This document shows, piece after piece, positions 47,358 through 55,969 of a stretch of DNA of 64,000 nucleotides. Source of the DNA: Peptoniphilus ovalis (lineage in GTDB: Bacteria; Bacillota; Clostridia; Tissierellales; Peptoniphilaceae); NCBI RefSeq assembly GCF_018919265.1, contig NZ_JAHLQO010000006.1, positions 1 to 64,000 of the forward strand. The letters run 5' to 3'. Below the pieces are notes generated by a model, which was not told the origin of the DNA, ran no database searches, and saw only the letters and a list, made by a program, of their open reading frames with translations. The position numbers were made by a program, and so were the translations under genes. Every line of letters begins with the position of its first letter. Within the stretch, counting starts at the first letter, position 1.

Positions 47358-49313
47358 ATGAAAAAATTTTTAAAGATTTTTATTTTTCTTGAAATAATAC
47401 TCTTCGCATATATTTTTAATACTTCTATTTACAACATTTACGAAAAGAATAACATTTCTTCCGAGAATTTGAAGGGGTATGTTTTAGAAGAAACGTCTCC
47501 AGAAATTCTCGACAAATTTTATAAAATATTTACAGAAGAATATTCTCAAAACAAATTAGAACTTATTAATAATACGCTCACTTCTACAGATAAATCCGTT
47601 TATGATTTATATTGCTATCCATTAAATGAATTTGCACAAAAGCAACCTATATCTAAGTCTATTTCGCTTCAATATCATGAATTGCAAAAGGAAGATTTTT
47701 TAGATAGTGTTGGTGTATTCTATACAGACTTACGATCCGATGAAATAAAAGAGATAGCATCTCAACTGTCTGTTGCAATAAGTGATTTTGAAAATGAAGC
47801 TATACCGTATAGTATGGTGTTAAAATTGAATCTTTTTAATTTTGTAATCTTGTATATTGTGCTTCAAATAATATACTGTATTTATACATCCTATAGTTTG
47901 AAAAAAATAGGTATTAAAAAAAGTATGGGCTTTTCTACTGTGCATATTTTAAAAGAGCAAATTGCTAGTATAATAAAATATTTTGTTGTAATATGCTCAG
48001 TATTAATTTGCTTGCTAAATTTGTATTACGCATTAACAAACCGATTTGAATTTTCTTATTTAGCAACAAGTATACTTTTCTTTACTATTGTTTTAGCTAT
48101 AAATATAATTTGTGTTTTAATTACAAGTATTTTAATTAAATTTGTTTCTTTGGAAGCAATGATAAAAAATAAGACTTTAAATAGCGGCATAAACATTATA
48201 GTTCAGGCTGTAAAAATAGTTTTTTCAGTAATAATCACGATTACTATTATTTCATTGTTAAATCAAGGAAACTCATTTAAACAAAGCCAACAAGCTGTTT
48301 TAGATTATAAGTATCTGGATGGATATTATACCGCTAATGGCTTTAATTCATCAGAATATGATTATGCCTTAGCAAACATAGACATATTAGAAAGCTACTC
48401 TGAACAAACATTAGAAATGTACAATCATAACCATTCTTTACTTTGTGATTTTAAGAAGGACAGTGGTTTACAGACATCACGCCCCTATTATGAACAACAG
48501 CTTGTTATAGCAAATAGAAATTATCTGAGTGAATTCTCAAATATCAGGCTCAATGGAAAACTATTGGGAGAGGATATATTTAATGAGCCAACAGTATTAG
48601 TTCCTCATAAATATAAGAGCGATGAAAATTCTATTAAAGAATATATTAAGCAAGAATATTTCCGATTGATGAACTACGATCAATTTTATAAAATACCGGG
48701 AGAAGAAAAATCTATTGATAAATTTAATGTTGTCTATATAGATGATGATTCTACGGTAAAAGTTAATACAGAAAATGGTTTTTCAGACATGACTGACCCA
48801 ATTATCATTGTTGATACGGGCGATTTTGGAGGGCTTTACTATTTGGATTCCTTAAATAGAAGATGTCTATTTTTTCAAATGGAGTCAAGAGAAGAATTTT
48901 CTTCTCTGTTAGCAGAATATAATTTCGAGAAATTAGTTACAGCCGGAACATTACTTACACCTTATTTAATGCAACTTGAAAATGTAAAATTTGTTCTTAA
49001 AACGCTCACTATGTTTACGATTGTCTTTATAGTTTCCTTACTGTTTATTTTGTATATTTCAAACTATGTAGACATTGTTGTAAATCGAAAGAGATATGCA
49101 GCAAAAGAGATTTTAGGATTTTCTCATTTTAGAACACTGAAAAATCGTTATATTTTTTGGGGTATCGAACTAATTATATCGGGCGTATTAACTGTTATAA
49201 ATTATTATTTTGCTTGTCTTTTTGCGATTATACTTATTGACTATATATTCTGCGAGTTGCTTTATAGAGTTTATATCTTAAACTCTTTATATGAGATTGA
49301 AAAGGGGGCGTAA
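47358..49313 (+). CDS. Bacteriocin-associated membrane protein (DUF1430-type permease)
   Basis: 651 residues. Membrane helices at about 5-25, 155-175, 205-285, 300-320 and a C-terminal group (about 545-635) surround a large extracellular domain. This FtsX/MacB-like layout matches the integral membrane protein of lactococcin-972 loci. With the ATPase next door it probably forms an exporter that gives self-immunity or exports the peptide. GTAGGTT-type ribosome site 10 bases upstream. Confidence 0.85.
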   Translation: MKKFLKIFIFLEIILFAYIFNTSIYNIYEKNNISSENLKGYVLEETSPEILDKFYKIFTEEYSQNKLELINNTLTSTDKSVYDLYCYPLNEFAQKQPISKSISLQYHELQKEDFLDSVGVFYTDLRSDEIKEIASQLSVAISDFENEAIPYSMVLKLNLFNFVILYIVLQIIYCIYTSYSLKKIGIKKSMGFSTVHILKEQIASIIKYFVVICSVLICLLNLYYALTNRFEFSYLATSILFFTIVLAINIICVLITSILIKFVSLEAMIKNKTLNSGINIIVQAVKIVFSVIITITIISLLNQGNSFKQSQQAVLDYKYLDGYYTANGFNSSEYDYALANIDILESYSEQTLEMYNHNHSLLCDFKKDSGLQTSRPYYEQQLVIANRNYLSEFSNIRLNGKLLGEDIFNEPTVLVPHKYKSDENSIKEYIKQEYFRLMNYDQFYKIPGEEKSIDKFNVVYIDDDSTVKVNTENGFSDMTDPIIIVDTGDFGGLYYLDSLNRRCLFFQMESREEFSSLLAEYNFEKLVTAGTLLTPYLMQLENVKFVLKTLTMFTIVFIVSLLFILYISNYVDIVVNRKRYAAKEILGFSHFRTLKNRYIFWGIELIISGVLTVINYYFACLFAIILIDYIFCELLYRVYILNSLYEIEKGA

Positions 49314-49315
49314 GT

Positions 49316-49966
49316 ATGTCATTGATTACATTGAAGAATATCAAAAAAGAATATGGAAAAAATCAGGTTCTATTTGAAAATTTATCTTTAGAAATAGAAA
49401 AGGGCGAGTTTGTAGGACTTGTAGGCAAAAGTGGTGCAGGCAAAACGACACTTTTAAATATAATTGGATTGATTACTGATATATCTGAGGGAACAATCAC
49501 TATTGATAGTCATCAAAATTTGTCCGTAAACAGCAAAAATGCTATGATTTTGAGGAGATATACTATAGGATATCTGTTTCAAAATTATGGACTAATAGAA
49601 GATGAAAGCGTATTATGGAATTTAAAATTAGCTCTTGAATATAAAAAAATGAAAAAGAAAGAAAAGCTGAAAATAATCAATGAGTATTTGAAGCAATTTG
49701 AGTTGAGTGATATGCTTAACAAAAAAGTATATCAGCTAAGCGGTGGAGAGCAGCAGCGAATTGCAATTATTAAATTAATTTTGCAAGGAAGCCAGATTAT
49801 ATTAGCTGATGAACCAACTTCTGGACTTGATAAAGAGAACGAAATGATAGTGATGAAACTTCTGAAAGAATTGAATGAAAAGGGAATTACTATAATCATG
49901 GTAACTCACAACATGAATTTGTGCAGTTACTTTTCCAGAGTTATAAATGTAGAAAATTTTAGATAG
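49316..49966 (+). CDS. Bacteriocin ABC transporter ATP-binding protein
   Basis: 216 residues. Complete ABC motifs: GLVGKSGAGKTTLLNIIG (Walker A), Q-loop FQNYGLIEDE, LSGGEQQRIAI (signature), IILADEPTSGLD (Walker B) and the H-loop MVTHN. MacB/LolD-type length. It starts 2 bases after the permease and is coupled to it. It energises the lactococcin-972-type immunity/export pump. Confidence 0.93.
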   Translation: MSLITLKNIKKEYGKNQVLFENLSLEIEKGEFVGLVGKSGAGKTTLLNIIGLITDISEGTITIDSHQNLSVNSKNAMILRRYTIGYLFQNYGLIEDESVLWNLKLALEYKKMKKKEKLKIINEYLKQFELSDMLNKKVYQLSGGEQQRIAIIKLILQGSQIILADEPTSGLDKENEMIVMKLLKELNEKGITIIMVTHNMNLCSYFSRVINVENFR

Positions 49967-49975
49967 TTTGTTAGA

Positions 49976-50021
49976 GGGAGACACACGATTTCATCATACG
50001 TGCAATCTCCCTATATTTTTT
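49976..50021 (+). terminator. Terminator of the bacteriocin locus
   Basis: GGGAGA (49976-49981) pairs with TCTCCC (50006-50011), with an inner CACG/CGTG, then TATATTTTTT. The following 210 bases hold no gene I can support. Confidence 0.75.
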
Positions 50022-50231
50022 CGTCATATCAAGAATCATATTCAATCATAGTAAATACATGGTAAAACAGTTGATTTTTTAATAGATGAATAATGCTTAA
50101 TTGCTGTATTTATACGGAAATTGGATTTTCTATATCAAGTTTATCTTAATATCTATAATGTTGATACAGGAAAATTAGTGGTTGGTGGAGATCTATTCAA
50201 TGAAAAAGTTTCAAAGGGATGATTTTAAATT

Positions 50232-50600
50232 ATGGACACAAATAGATTTTTCAAAACAGTTTTATCACAAAATGCAGAAGATCTTATGAAATATTTTCAA
50301 AGAAATGCTGTAATAAAATGGCATTGCACAAATGAGGTATTTACCTTAGATGAGTATATAAAAGCAAATTGTGAATATCCAGGAAACTGGAATGGAGAAA
50401 TAGAACGAATCGAAGAAAATGCAAATACTATTATTCTGGCTTGCCGAGTCTTTCCAAGAGATAATAGTGAGTCTTTTCATGTAGTAAGCTTTATTCATCT
50501 TAAAGATGATTTGATTATTGAAATGGATGAATATTGGTCTGATGATGGATTAGCACCAGAATGGCGTAAGAAAATGAAAATTGGGAAAAGAATTAGGTAA
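50232..50600 (+). CDS. NTF2-like (SnoaL-type) protein
   Basis: 122 residues with the alpha+beta cone pattern: an N-terminal helix (LSQNAEDLMKYFQ), AVIKWHCTNEVFTLDEYI, a central VVSFIHLKDDLIIEMDEYWSDDG ending, and a Trp/Lys tail. This resembles nuclear-transport-factor-2-like proteins, which bind or isomerise small molecules. No specific substrate can be read. It is cargo in the ICE, unlinked to transfer genes. Confidence 0.75.
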   Translation: MDTNRFFKTVLSQNAEDLMKYFQRNAVIKWHCTNEVFTLDEYIKANCEYPGNWNGEIERIEENANTIILACRVFPRDNSESFHVVSFIHLKDDLIIEMDEYWSDDGLAPEWRKKMKIGKRIR

Positions 50601-50622
50601 ATTAGTTTAAGGAGATAAAATA

Positions 50623-51240
50623 TTGATAGAAAGTAGACCTGAGTTTGATAAAATCACATCGTTTGATGAGTTTAATAAATACTATTGGTATCATGAAGAA
50701 CTTTCACAGATATGCAAGACATTAGGATTAGAATACAGAGGTACAAAACAGGAACTCAATTATATTATTGAGCAGTACTTTAAGGGTGATTTGATTAAAA
50801 AGTCATCAATAAAAAATGAAAAGAAACAAGTAGAAACTATTACCTTAGATACTCCATTACTTGAATGCGGGTTCTCCTTTAACACACATTTCAGAGAGTA
50901 TTTCTCAATTTTAACAGATGTTTCGCCATTTAAATTTACTGCTGATATGGCTACTGCTTGGAGAAAAGTAAAAAGAGAAAATGATTTGAGTTTTACAATT
51001 CAAGATATGCTAAAAGTTTATTATGGGAAATCAAATTATGCTAAGTATGATAATTCGGTTTGTCAATGGAATAAATTTTTAAAGGATTTCTGTGCAGACG
51101 AAAATAGTTACAACTACTCGAATAAATTAAAAGTAGCCTCCATTCTTTGGAAAGAAGTTAGAGATTCAAAAAACAAAAAAGTTTATTCACGAGAACTTAT
51201 AAAAAAATATGAGGATAAAATAGAAGACTATCACAAGTAA
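50623..51240 (+). CDS. SAP-domain protein (DUF6434-like)
   Basis: 205 residues. Residues 1-60 fit a SAP helix-extension-helix (LSQICKTLGLEYRGTKQELNYIIEQYF), a DNA-binding fold. The rest (THFREYFSILTDVSPFKFTADMATAWRKVKRE) resembles the small DUF that often follows SAP in Bacillota. Start TTG at 50623 after AAGGAG. It probably binds nucleic acid; its role in the ICE is unknown. Confidence 0.7.
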   Translation: MIESRPEFDKITSFDEFNKYYWYHEELSQICKTLGLEYRGTKQELNYIIEQYFKGDLIKKSSIKNEKKQVETITLDTPLLECGFSFNTHFREYFSILTDVSPFKFTADMATAWRKVKRENDLSFTIQDMLKVYYGKSNYAKYDNSVCQWNKFLKDFCADENSYNYSNKLKVASILWKEVRDSKNKKVYSRELIKKYEDKIEDYHK

Positions 51241-51289
51241 ACAGAAACTATTTTTTTGAATGAAAAAAATTAATACAGATAGATGTTAG

Positions 51290-51323
51290 GCGATAGAAAT
51301 TAAAAACTCTATCGTCTTTTTTT
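51290..51323 (+). terminator. Leader hairpin 5, before tiny ORF 2
   Basis: CGATAG (51291-51296) pairs with CTATCG (51309-51314), then TC and seven T. AGGAGG and a tiny frame follow, repeating the layout at 45477-45556. Confidence 0.75.
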
Positions 51324-51346
51324 ATACTCAAAATTAGGAGGTTAAA

Positions 51347-51373
51347 ATGGTAAGGATAAGAAGTCCTACTTAA
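51347..51373 (+). CDS. Tiny leader-type ORF 2 (8 codons)
   Basis: ATG at 51347 after AGGAGG encodes MVRIRSPT and stops at TAA. It lies between hairpins 5 and 6. The size and position match tiny ORF 1, but not the peptide sequence. Confidence 0.4.
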   Translation: MVRIRSPT

Positions 51374-51397
51374 AATAATTTAATATATAAGACATTT

Positions 51398-51429
51398 AGC
51401 GATTGAAATATAAGTTCAGTCGCTTTTTT
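51398..51429 (+). terminator. Leader hairpin 6, before ssb
   Basis: AGCGATTGAA (51398-51407) pairs with TTCAGTCGCT (51415-51424) with one G-U pair, then six T. The ssb ribosome site (AAGGAG) follows by about 22 bases. Confidence 0.85.
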
Positions 51430-51462
51430 AATTGAAATTTATAGATTAAGGAGAAGAAATTA

Positions 51463-51762
51463 ATGGATAGAGAAATGATAAATATTAATGGAAATCTAGT
51501 AGGAGAAATAAAAACAACTTCAATAGATACAAAGGAAGGAGAAAAAGAAGTAGCTAACTTCACAATAGTTAGAAAGAACAAAGAAGAAAAGGTTAAAAAA
51601 GAATATATCTACTGTAATCTCTACGGAGAAAAGGCAAAAAGTGTTAAGGAATTTAAAAGTGGAGAATACATCCATATTTTTGGATATTTTAAGGAAACAA
51701 AAAAAGAAGACAAGACATTTAAAAATTTTATCGTAAAGCACATAAATAAAATTGAAAAATAA
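51463..51762 (+). CDS. Short single-stranded-DNA-binding-like protein
   Basis: 99 residues with an OB-fold pattern: MININGNLVGEIK, VANFTIVRKNK, EYIYCNLYGEKAKSV, GEYIHIFGYFKETK. It is shorter than host SSB and lacks the acidic partner-binding tail. It is typical of SSB-like proteins in Tn1549-type ICEs, probably coating transferred strands. Directly before the Maff2 gene. A truncated relative is at 45648. Confidence 0.85.
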   Translation: MDREMININGNLVGEIKTTSIDTKEGEKEVANFTIVRKNKEEKVKKEYIYCNLYGEKAKSVKEFKSGEYIHIFGYFKETKKEDKTFKNFIVKHINKIEK

Positions 51763-51783
51763 GAAAAAGAGGAGGAAATATAA

Positions 51784-51999
51784 ATGGAATTTTTTACACA
51801 AGCAGTAAATGTATTAAAAATATTAGTTACAGCAATTGGTGCAGGGCTTGGAGCATGGGGTGTTATCAACCTGATGGAAGGTTATGGGAATGACAACCCT
51901 GGTGCTAAATCTCAAGGCATAAAGCAGCTTATGGCTGGAGGGGGAATTGTACTCATAGGTTTAAAACTAATACCGCTATTAGCAAACGTGTTAAAATAA
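51784..51999 (+). CDS. Maff2-family mobile-element protein
   Basis: 71 residues with two hydrophobic helices (LKILVTAIGAGLGAWGVINLM and MAGGGIVLIGLKLIPLLANVL) separated by a short polar turn, the Maff2 pattern of Tn1549-like ICEs. The layout is like VirB2/TrbC pilins, so it may be a channel subunit. AGAGGAGG upstream. It ends one base before the VirB6-like start. Confidence 0.88.
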   Translation: MEFFTQAVNVLKILVTAIGAGLGAWGVINLMEGYGNDNPGAKSQGIKQLMAGGGIVLIGLKLIPLLANVLK

Positions 52000-52000
52000 A

Positions 52001-52864
52001 ATGTTTAATATAGTAGATAAGATCAAAGAGTTTTTTTCGGAGATACTTATTGATATGATCAAGGAAAATTTAAGCGGAATGCTCCTTGATATAAATGACA
52101 AAGTATCAACGATAGCAAATGAGGTAGGAAAGACTCCGAGCGGATGGAACTCGGAGGTTTTTCACTTCATAAAGTCTATTTCAGAAAATGTTATACTTCC
52201 CATAGCAGGTCTTATCATAACGGCTGTACTATGTATTGAATTAATTCAAATGGTAATGAACAAAAATAATATGCATGACACAGATACCTTTGATTTTTTT
52301 AAATATATGATAAAAATGTGGATAGCAGTATGGCTTGTATCTCATGCTTTTGACTTTTCTATGGCAGTATTTGATGTGGCACAGAATTTAATAGGAAAGG
52401 CAGCAGGTGTGGCAAATGCTAGTGCAAAAGTTTCTCCAGGTGATATAGCTAATATGGTAGATAGCCTAAAAGGAGAGTCAATAGGAAAATTAATGACTAT
52501 AGTATTAGAGACAGCAATTGTAAAGATGATAATTCAAGGGATATCAATACTCATTACAGTTATTCTATACGGCAGGATGATAGAAATATATATTTATACT
52601 TCAGTTTGCGCCATACCTTTTGCCACAATGGGTAATAAAGAATGGGGAAGTATTGGAACAAACTATATAAGAGGGCTCTTCGCACTTGGCTTGCAAGGTT
52701 TATTCTTACTTATATGCGTAGGAATTTATGCCGTACTTGTTAAGACTTTAAATATATCAGACATACACAAAAGTATTTTTGAATTACTAGGATACACCTT
52801 AATACTTGGTATAACTATGATGAAATCAGGAAGTATTGCAAAATCAATTTTAAATGCTCATTAA
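52001..52864 (+). CDS. VirB6/TrbL-like channel protein
   Basis: 287 residues. An amphipathic N-terminus is followed by six or so membrane helices (NVILPIAGLIITAVLCIELIQ, MWIAVWLVSHAFDFSM, IQGISILITVILYG, LFLLICVGIYAVLV, LGITMMKSGSIAKSI). The family forms the inner-membrane pore of the type IV secretion channel. Standard position between maff2 and prgI. Confidence 0.88.
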   Translation: MFNIVDKIKEFFSEILIDMIKENLSGMLLDINDKVSTIANEVGKTPSGWNSEVFHFIKSISENVILPIAGLIITAVLCIELIQMVMNKNNMHDTDTFDFFKYMIKMWIAVWLVSHAFDFSMAVFDVAQNLIGKAAGVANASAKVSPGDIANMVDSLKGESIGKLMTIVLETAIVKMIIQGISILITVILYGRMIEIYIYTSVCAIPFATMGNKEWGSIGTNYIRGLFALGLQGLFLLICVGIYAVLVKTLNISDIHKSIFELLGYTLILGITMMKSGSIAKSILNAH

Positions 52865-52878
52865 TAAAAAAGGAGAAG

Positions 52879-53139
52879 ATGATGAAAATTAGAAGAAAAA
52901 AAGACAATAAAATTAATTTAAAAACACTTGGAACAATAGGACTCCCAATACTTTTAATAGGAGGATATATTACAAGAGAAATACAAAATAGAATGATTAT
53001 AAGAAAAATATCGGAAGTTTTAGATAATAGAGAAGAAACGGATGAAAAAGTCTTAGAAATAGCAGTGAATATGGGAAAATCATTAGAAGATCTGGACAGA
53101 GAAGATATATATGGCTTATACTTAGAGGGTTTAGAATAA
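52879..53139 (+). CDS. Small ICE membrane protein
   Basis: 86 residues. A basic N-terminus, one membrane helix (LGTIGLPILLIGGYIT) and an acidic C-terminus (REDIYGLYLEGLE). No domain recognised. It lies between the VirB6-like and PrgI genes and shares its last base with prgI, so it is probably an accessory of the transfer channel. A GGAG precedes the ATG pair. Confidence 0.75.
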   Translation: MMKIRRKKDNKINLKTLGTIGLPILLIGGYITREIQNRMIIRKISEVLDNREETDEKVLEIAVNMGKSLEDLDREDIYGLYLEGLE

Positions 53140-53477
53140 TGGCTTATGTAAATGTCCCAAAGGACTTAACAAAAGTAAAAACAAAGGTAGCTCTAAATCT
53201 AACAAAAAGACAATTAATTGGCTTTACAATTGCAGGTCTAATAGGCTTTCCAGTATATTTAATGGTAAAAAAAGTGCTGCCTAATGACCTATCTATGTTA
53301 ATTATGATAGGTGTGTCTTTTCCTATAATATTTGCAACTCTTTATGAAAAGGACGGGATCTATTTTGAAAAATATTTAAAGTATATTATAGATAAGAAAA
53401 GACAGACAAGTATAAGGATATACAAGACAGAATGTATTTATGATATAAAGAAACAAAGAAAGGAAAGGAGTAAATGA
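53139..53477 (+). CDS. prgI: PrgI-family protein (VirB3-like)
   Basis: 112 residues. YVNVPKDLTKVKTKV, then TKRQLIGFTIAGLIGFPVYLM and a second helix, the PrgI signature. The family plays a VirB3-like role next to VirB4. It overlaps the VirB4 gene by 4 bases (ATGA). Confidence 0.92.
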   Translation: MAYVNVPKDLTKVKTKVALNLTKRQLIGFTIAGLIGFPVYLMVKKVLPNDLSMLIMIGVSFPIIFATLYEKDGIYFEKYLKYIIDKKRQTSIRIYKTECIYDIKKQRKERSK

Positions 53478-54346
53478 ATCAAATACAGAAAAAACAACAG
53501 AAAAAATTAAATCAAGAAAAAAGAAATTTAAAAAAACAAAAAGAAGATTTAAAAAGCATTAGTATAAGTCAAAAAAAGATGAAAAAAGCAAATATTTCTA
53601 AAGAAAAAGGAAAGCCCAAAAAGAAGCTTTCCTTTTTTGGTGGGAAGAAGAAAAAGAGCGTTCAGGAAACAATCCCTTATTTAAGAATGTTGAGAAATGG
53701 GATTTGCCAAGTTGAGAAGAACAAATTTAATAAAATGATTCGTTTTTTAGATATTAACTACCAGCTTTCAACAGAAGAAGATAAGGAAAGTATATTTAAT
53801 GAATTTTCAAGTTTTTTAAACTATTTTGATCCAAGTGTTGATATAGAACTTTCATATATTAATCGCATAGGAAAAAATGAAGAAGTAGAAAAAAACATCA
53901 ATGTTCCGGATAGAAACGATTCATATAATGAAATACGAAAAGAGTACAGGGAAATGCTAAAAAATCAGAGTCAAAAAGGAAATAATGGACTTACTAAATA
54001 TATGTATATCACCTTTAGCTTACAAGCACAAGATTTAAAAGAGGCAACTACAAGACTTGAAAGAATGGAAATGGATATATTAAATAACTTTAAGAAGATG
54101 GGAGTAAAAGCTTATGTATTAAGTGGATATGAAAGGTTAAAGGTTATTCACGATATATTAAATCCGAATAAGAATTTTGTTTTTTCCTTTGAAGACCTAA
54201 AATATAGTGGACTATCTACTAAGGATTATATAGTACCAGCATCATTTAACTTTTCATCTAACAATCAATTTAAAATTGGAGAATACTTTGGAGAAGTCAA
54301 CTTTCTACAAATTCTAGCACCTGAATTATCAGATAGATTATTATAA
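53474..54346 (+). CDS. VirB4-like ATPase, N-terminal part (before in-frame TAA)
   Basis: 290 residues, Lys/Gln-rich at the start (1-60), then the VirB4 N-terminal domain (YLRMLRNGICQVEKNKFNKMIRFLDINYQL, YFGEVNFLQILAPELSDRLL). It stops at TAA 54344-54346. The second part, in the same frame, continues the family sequence directly after the stop. The single stop codon thus splits one gene. This part alone has no ATP site. See the C-terminal part at 54371. Confidence 0.88.
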   Translation: MNQIQKKQQKKLNQEKRNLKKQKEDLKSISISQKKMKKANISKEKGKPKKKLSFFGGKKKKSVQETIPYLRMLRNGICQVEKNKFNKMIRFLDINYQLSTEEDKESIFNEFSSFLNYFDPSVDIELSYINRIGKNEEVEKNINVPDRNDSYNEIRKEYREMLKNQSQKGNNGLTKYMYITFSLQAQDLKEATTRLERMEMDILNNFKKMGVKAYVLSGYERLKVIHDILNPNKNFVFSFEDLKYSGLSTKDYIVPASFNFSSNNQFKIGEYFGEVNFLQILAPELSDRLL

Positions 54347-54370
54347 GAATTTTTAGGGGTTGAAGAAAAT

Positions 54371-55969
54371 ATGATTGTAACATTTCATATAAATTCCATT
54401 GATCAAACAGAAGCTATAAAGATGATTAAGAGAAAAATAACAGACTTGGATAAAATGAAAATTGAAGAAAATAAGAAGGCTATAAGATCAGGATATGATA
54501 TTGATATTCTTCCAAGCGATTTAATTACCTATGGTAATGATGCTAAGAAACTATTGGTAGAACTTCAAAATCATAATGAGAGAATGTTTGTCATAACTAT
54601 TTTGTTTACAAATATGGAAAAAAGTAGAAAGAAATTGAGTAATATAATCTTTCAACTAAATTCAATAGCAGGTAGGCATAATTGTGTATTGAAAAATCTT
54701 AACTATAGACAGGAACAAGGACTAATTTCCTCCCTGCCACTTGGAAAAAAAGAAATCGAAATAAAAAGAGGACTTACAACTAGCTCTACAGCAGTCTTTA
54801 TTCCTTTTACAACAGAAGAGTTGTGCTTAGAAGGAGAGAGCTTATACTACGGATTAAATGCTTTAAGTCGTAACATCATTATGACGGATAGAAAGCTTTT
54901 AAAGAATCCAAACGGTTTAATACTTGGAACGCCTGGTAGCGGTAAATCTTTTTCAGCTAAAAGAGAAATTACCAATGCTTTTTTAATCACACAAGATGAC
55001 ATCATTATCTGTGATCCTGAAGGTGAGTATGGAAATTTAACTAAGGCATTAGGTGGAGAAGTTATAAAAATATCGCCAACAAGTAAGGATTATATAAACC
55101 CGTTGGATATAAATGTAGACTATGCCGATGAAGACAATCCCTTATCTTTAAAGTCTGACTTTATTCTTTCACTGTTTGAACTTGTAGTAGGAAAGGAAGG
55201 ATTAAGTGCAGAAGAAACTTCAGTAATTGATAGATGTCTTCCAATATTATATAAGGATTACTTCGACAATCCCATTCCTGAAAATATGCCAATTTTAGAA
55301 GATTTATATAATTTACTTTTAAAACAAGAAGAAAATGTAGGGAAAAAATTAGCGGTAGAAATGGAAATTTATGTCAAAGGTAGTCTTAATGTATTTAACC
55401 ATAGGACTAATGTAGATACAGGAAATAGAATTCTTTGTTATGACATTAAGGAATTAGGAAAGCAACTTAGAAAAATAGGTATGTTAATTGTTCAAGATCA
55501 AGTGTGGAATAGAGTAACTATTAATAGAAATAAGAAGGAAACCAGATATTACTGTGACGAATTCCATTTGCTTTTAAGAGAAGAACAAACAGCCTCATAT
55601 TCCATAGAAATTTGGAAGAGATTTAGAAAATGGGGAGGTATTCCAACAGGTTTAACTCAAAATGTAAAGGACCTTTTAGCCAGTCCTGAAATAGAAAATA
55701 TATTTGATAACACAGATTTTATCTTAATGCTTAATCAAGCTAGTGGTGATAGGGAAATTTTAGCTAACAAGTTAAATATATCTCTTTATCAGTTATCCTA
55801 CGTAACAAATTCCAATGAGGGAGAGGGATTACTATTCTACGGAAACACAATAGTACCTTTTGTAGATAGATTCCCTAAAGATACAAAATTGTATAAGTTA
55901 ATGACAACTAAACCAGAAGAATTAAAGGAAGGGATAGAAATTGATAGACAGAGAGAAGTTAAAAACTAA
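54371..55969 (+). CDS. VirB4-like ATPase, C-terminal part (after in-frame TAA)
   Basis: 532 residues from ATG 54371, preceded by AGGGG about 13 bases upstream. Motifs: VDQ-like [34 protein letters not shown], Walker [35 protein letters not shown] (Walker B) and [14 protein letters not shown]. This holds the complete ATPase domain that powers type IV secretion. If translated from here it lacks the N-terminal domain that contacts the channel. It overlaps the methyltransferase gene by 29 bases. Confidence 0.9.
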   Translation: MIVTFHINSIDQTEAIKMIKRKITDLDKMKIEENKKAIRSGYDIDILPSDLITYGNDAKKLLVELQNHNERMFVITILFTNMEKSRKKLSNIIFQLNSIAGRHNCVLKNLNYRQEQGLISSLPLGKKEIEIKRGLTTSSTAVFIPFTTEELCLEGESLYYGLNALSRNIIMTDRKLLKNPNGLILGTPGSGKSFSAKREITNAFLITQDDIIICDPEGEYGNLTKALGGEVIKISPTSKDYINPLDINVDYADEDNPLSLKSDFILSLFELVVGKEGLSAEETSVIDRCLPILYKDYFDNPIPENMPILEDLYNLLLKQEENVGKKLAVEMEIYVKGSLNVFNHRTNVDTGNRILCYDIKELGKQLRKIGMLIVQDQVWNRVTINRNKKETRYYCDEFHLLLREEQTASYSIEIWKRFRKWGGIPTGLTQNVKDLLASPEIENIFDNTDFILMLNQASGDREILANKLNISLYQLSYVTNSNEGEGLLFYGNTIVPFVDRFPKDTKLYKLMTTKPEELKEGIEIDRQREVKN

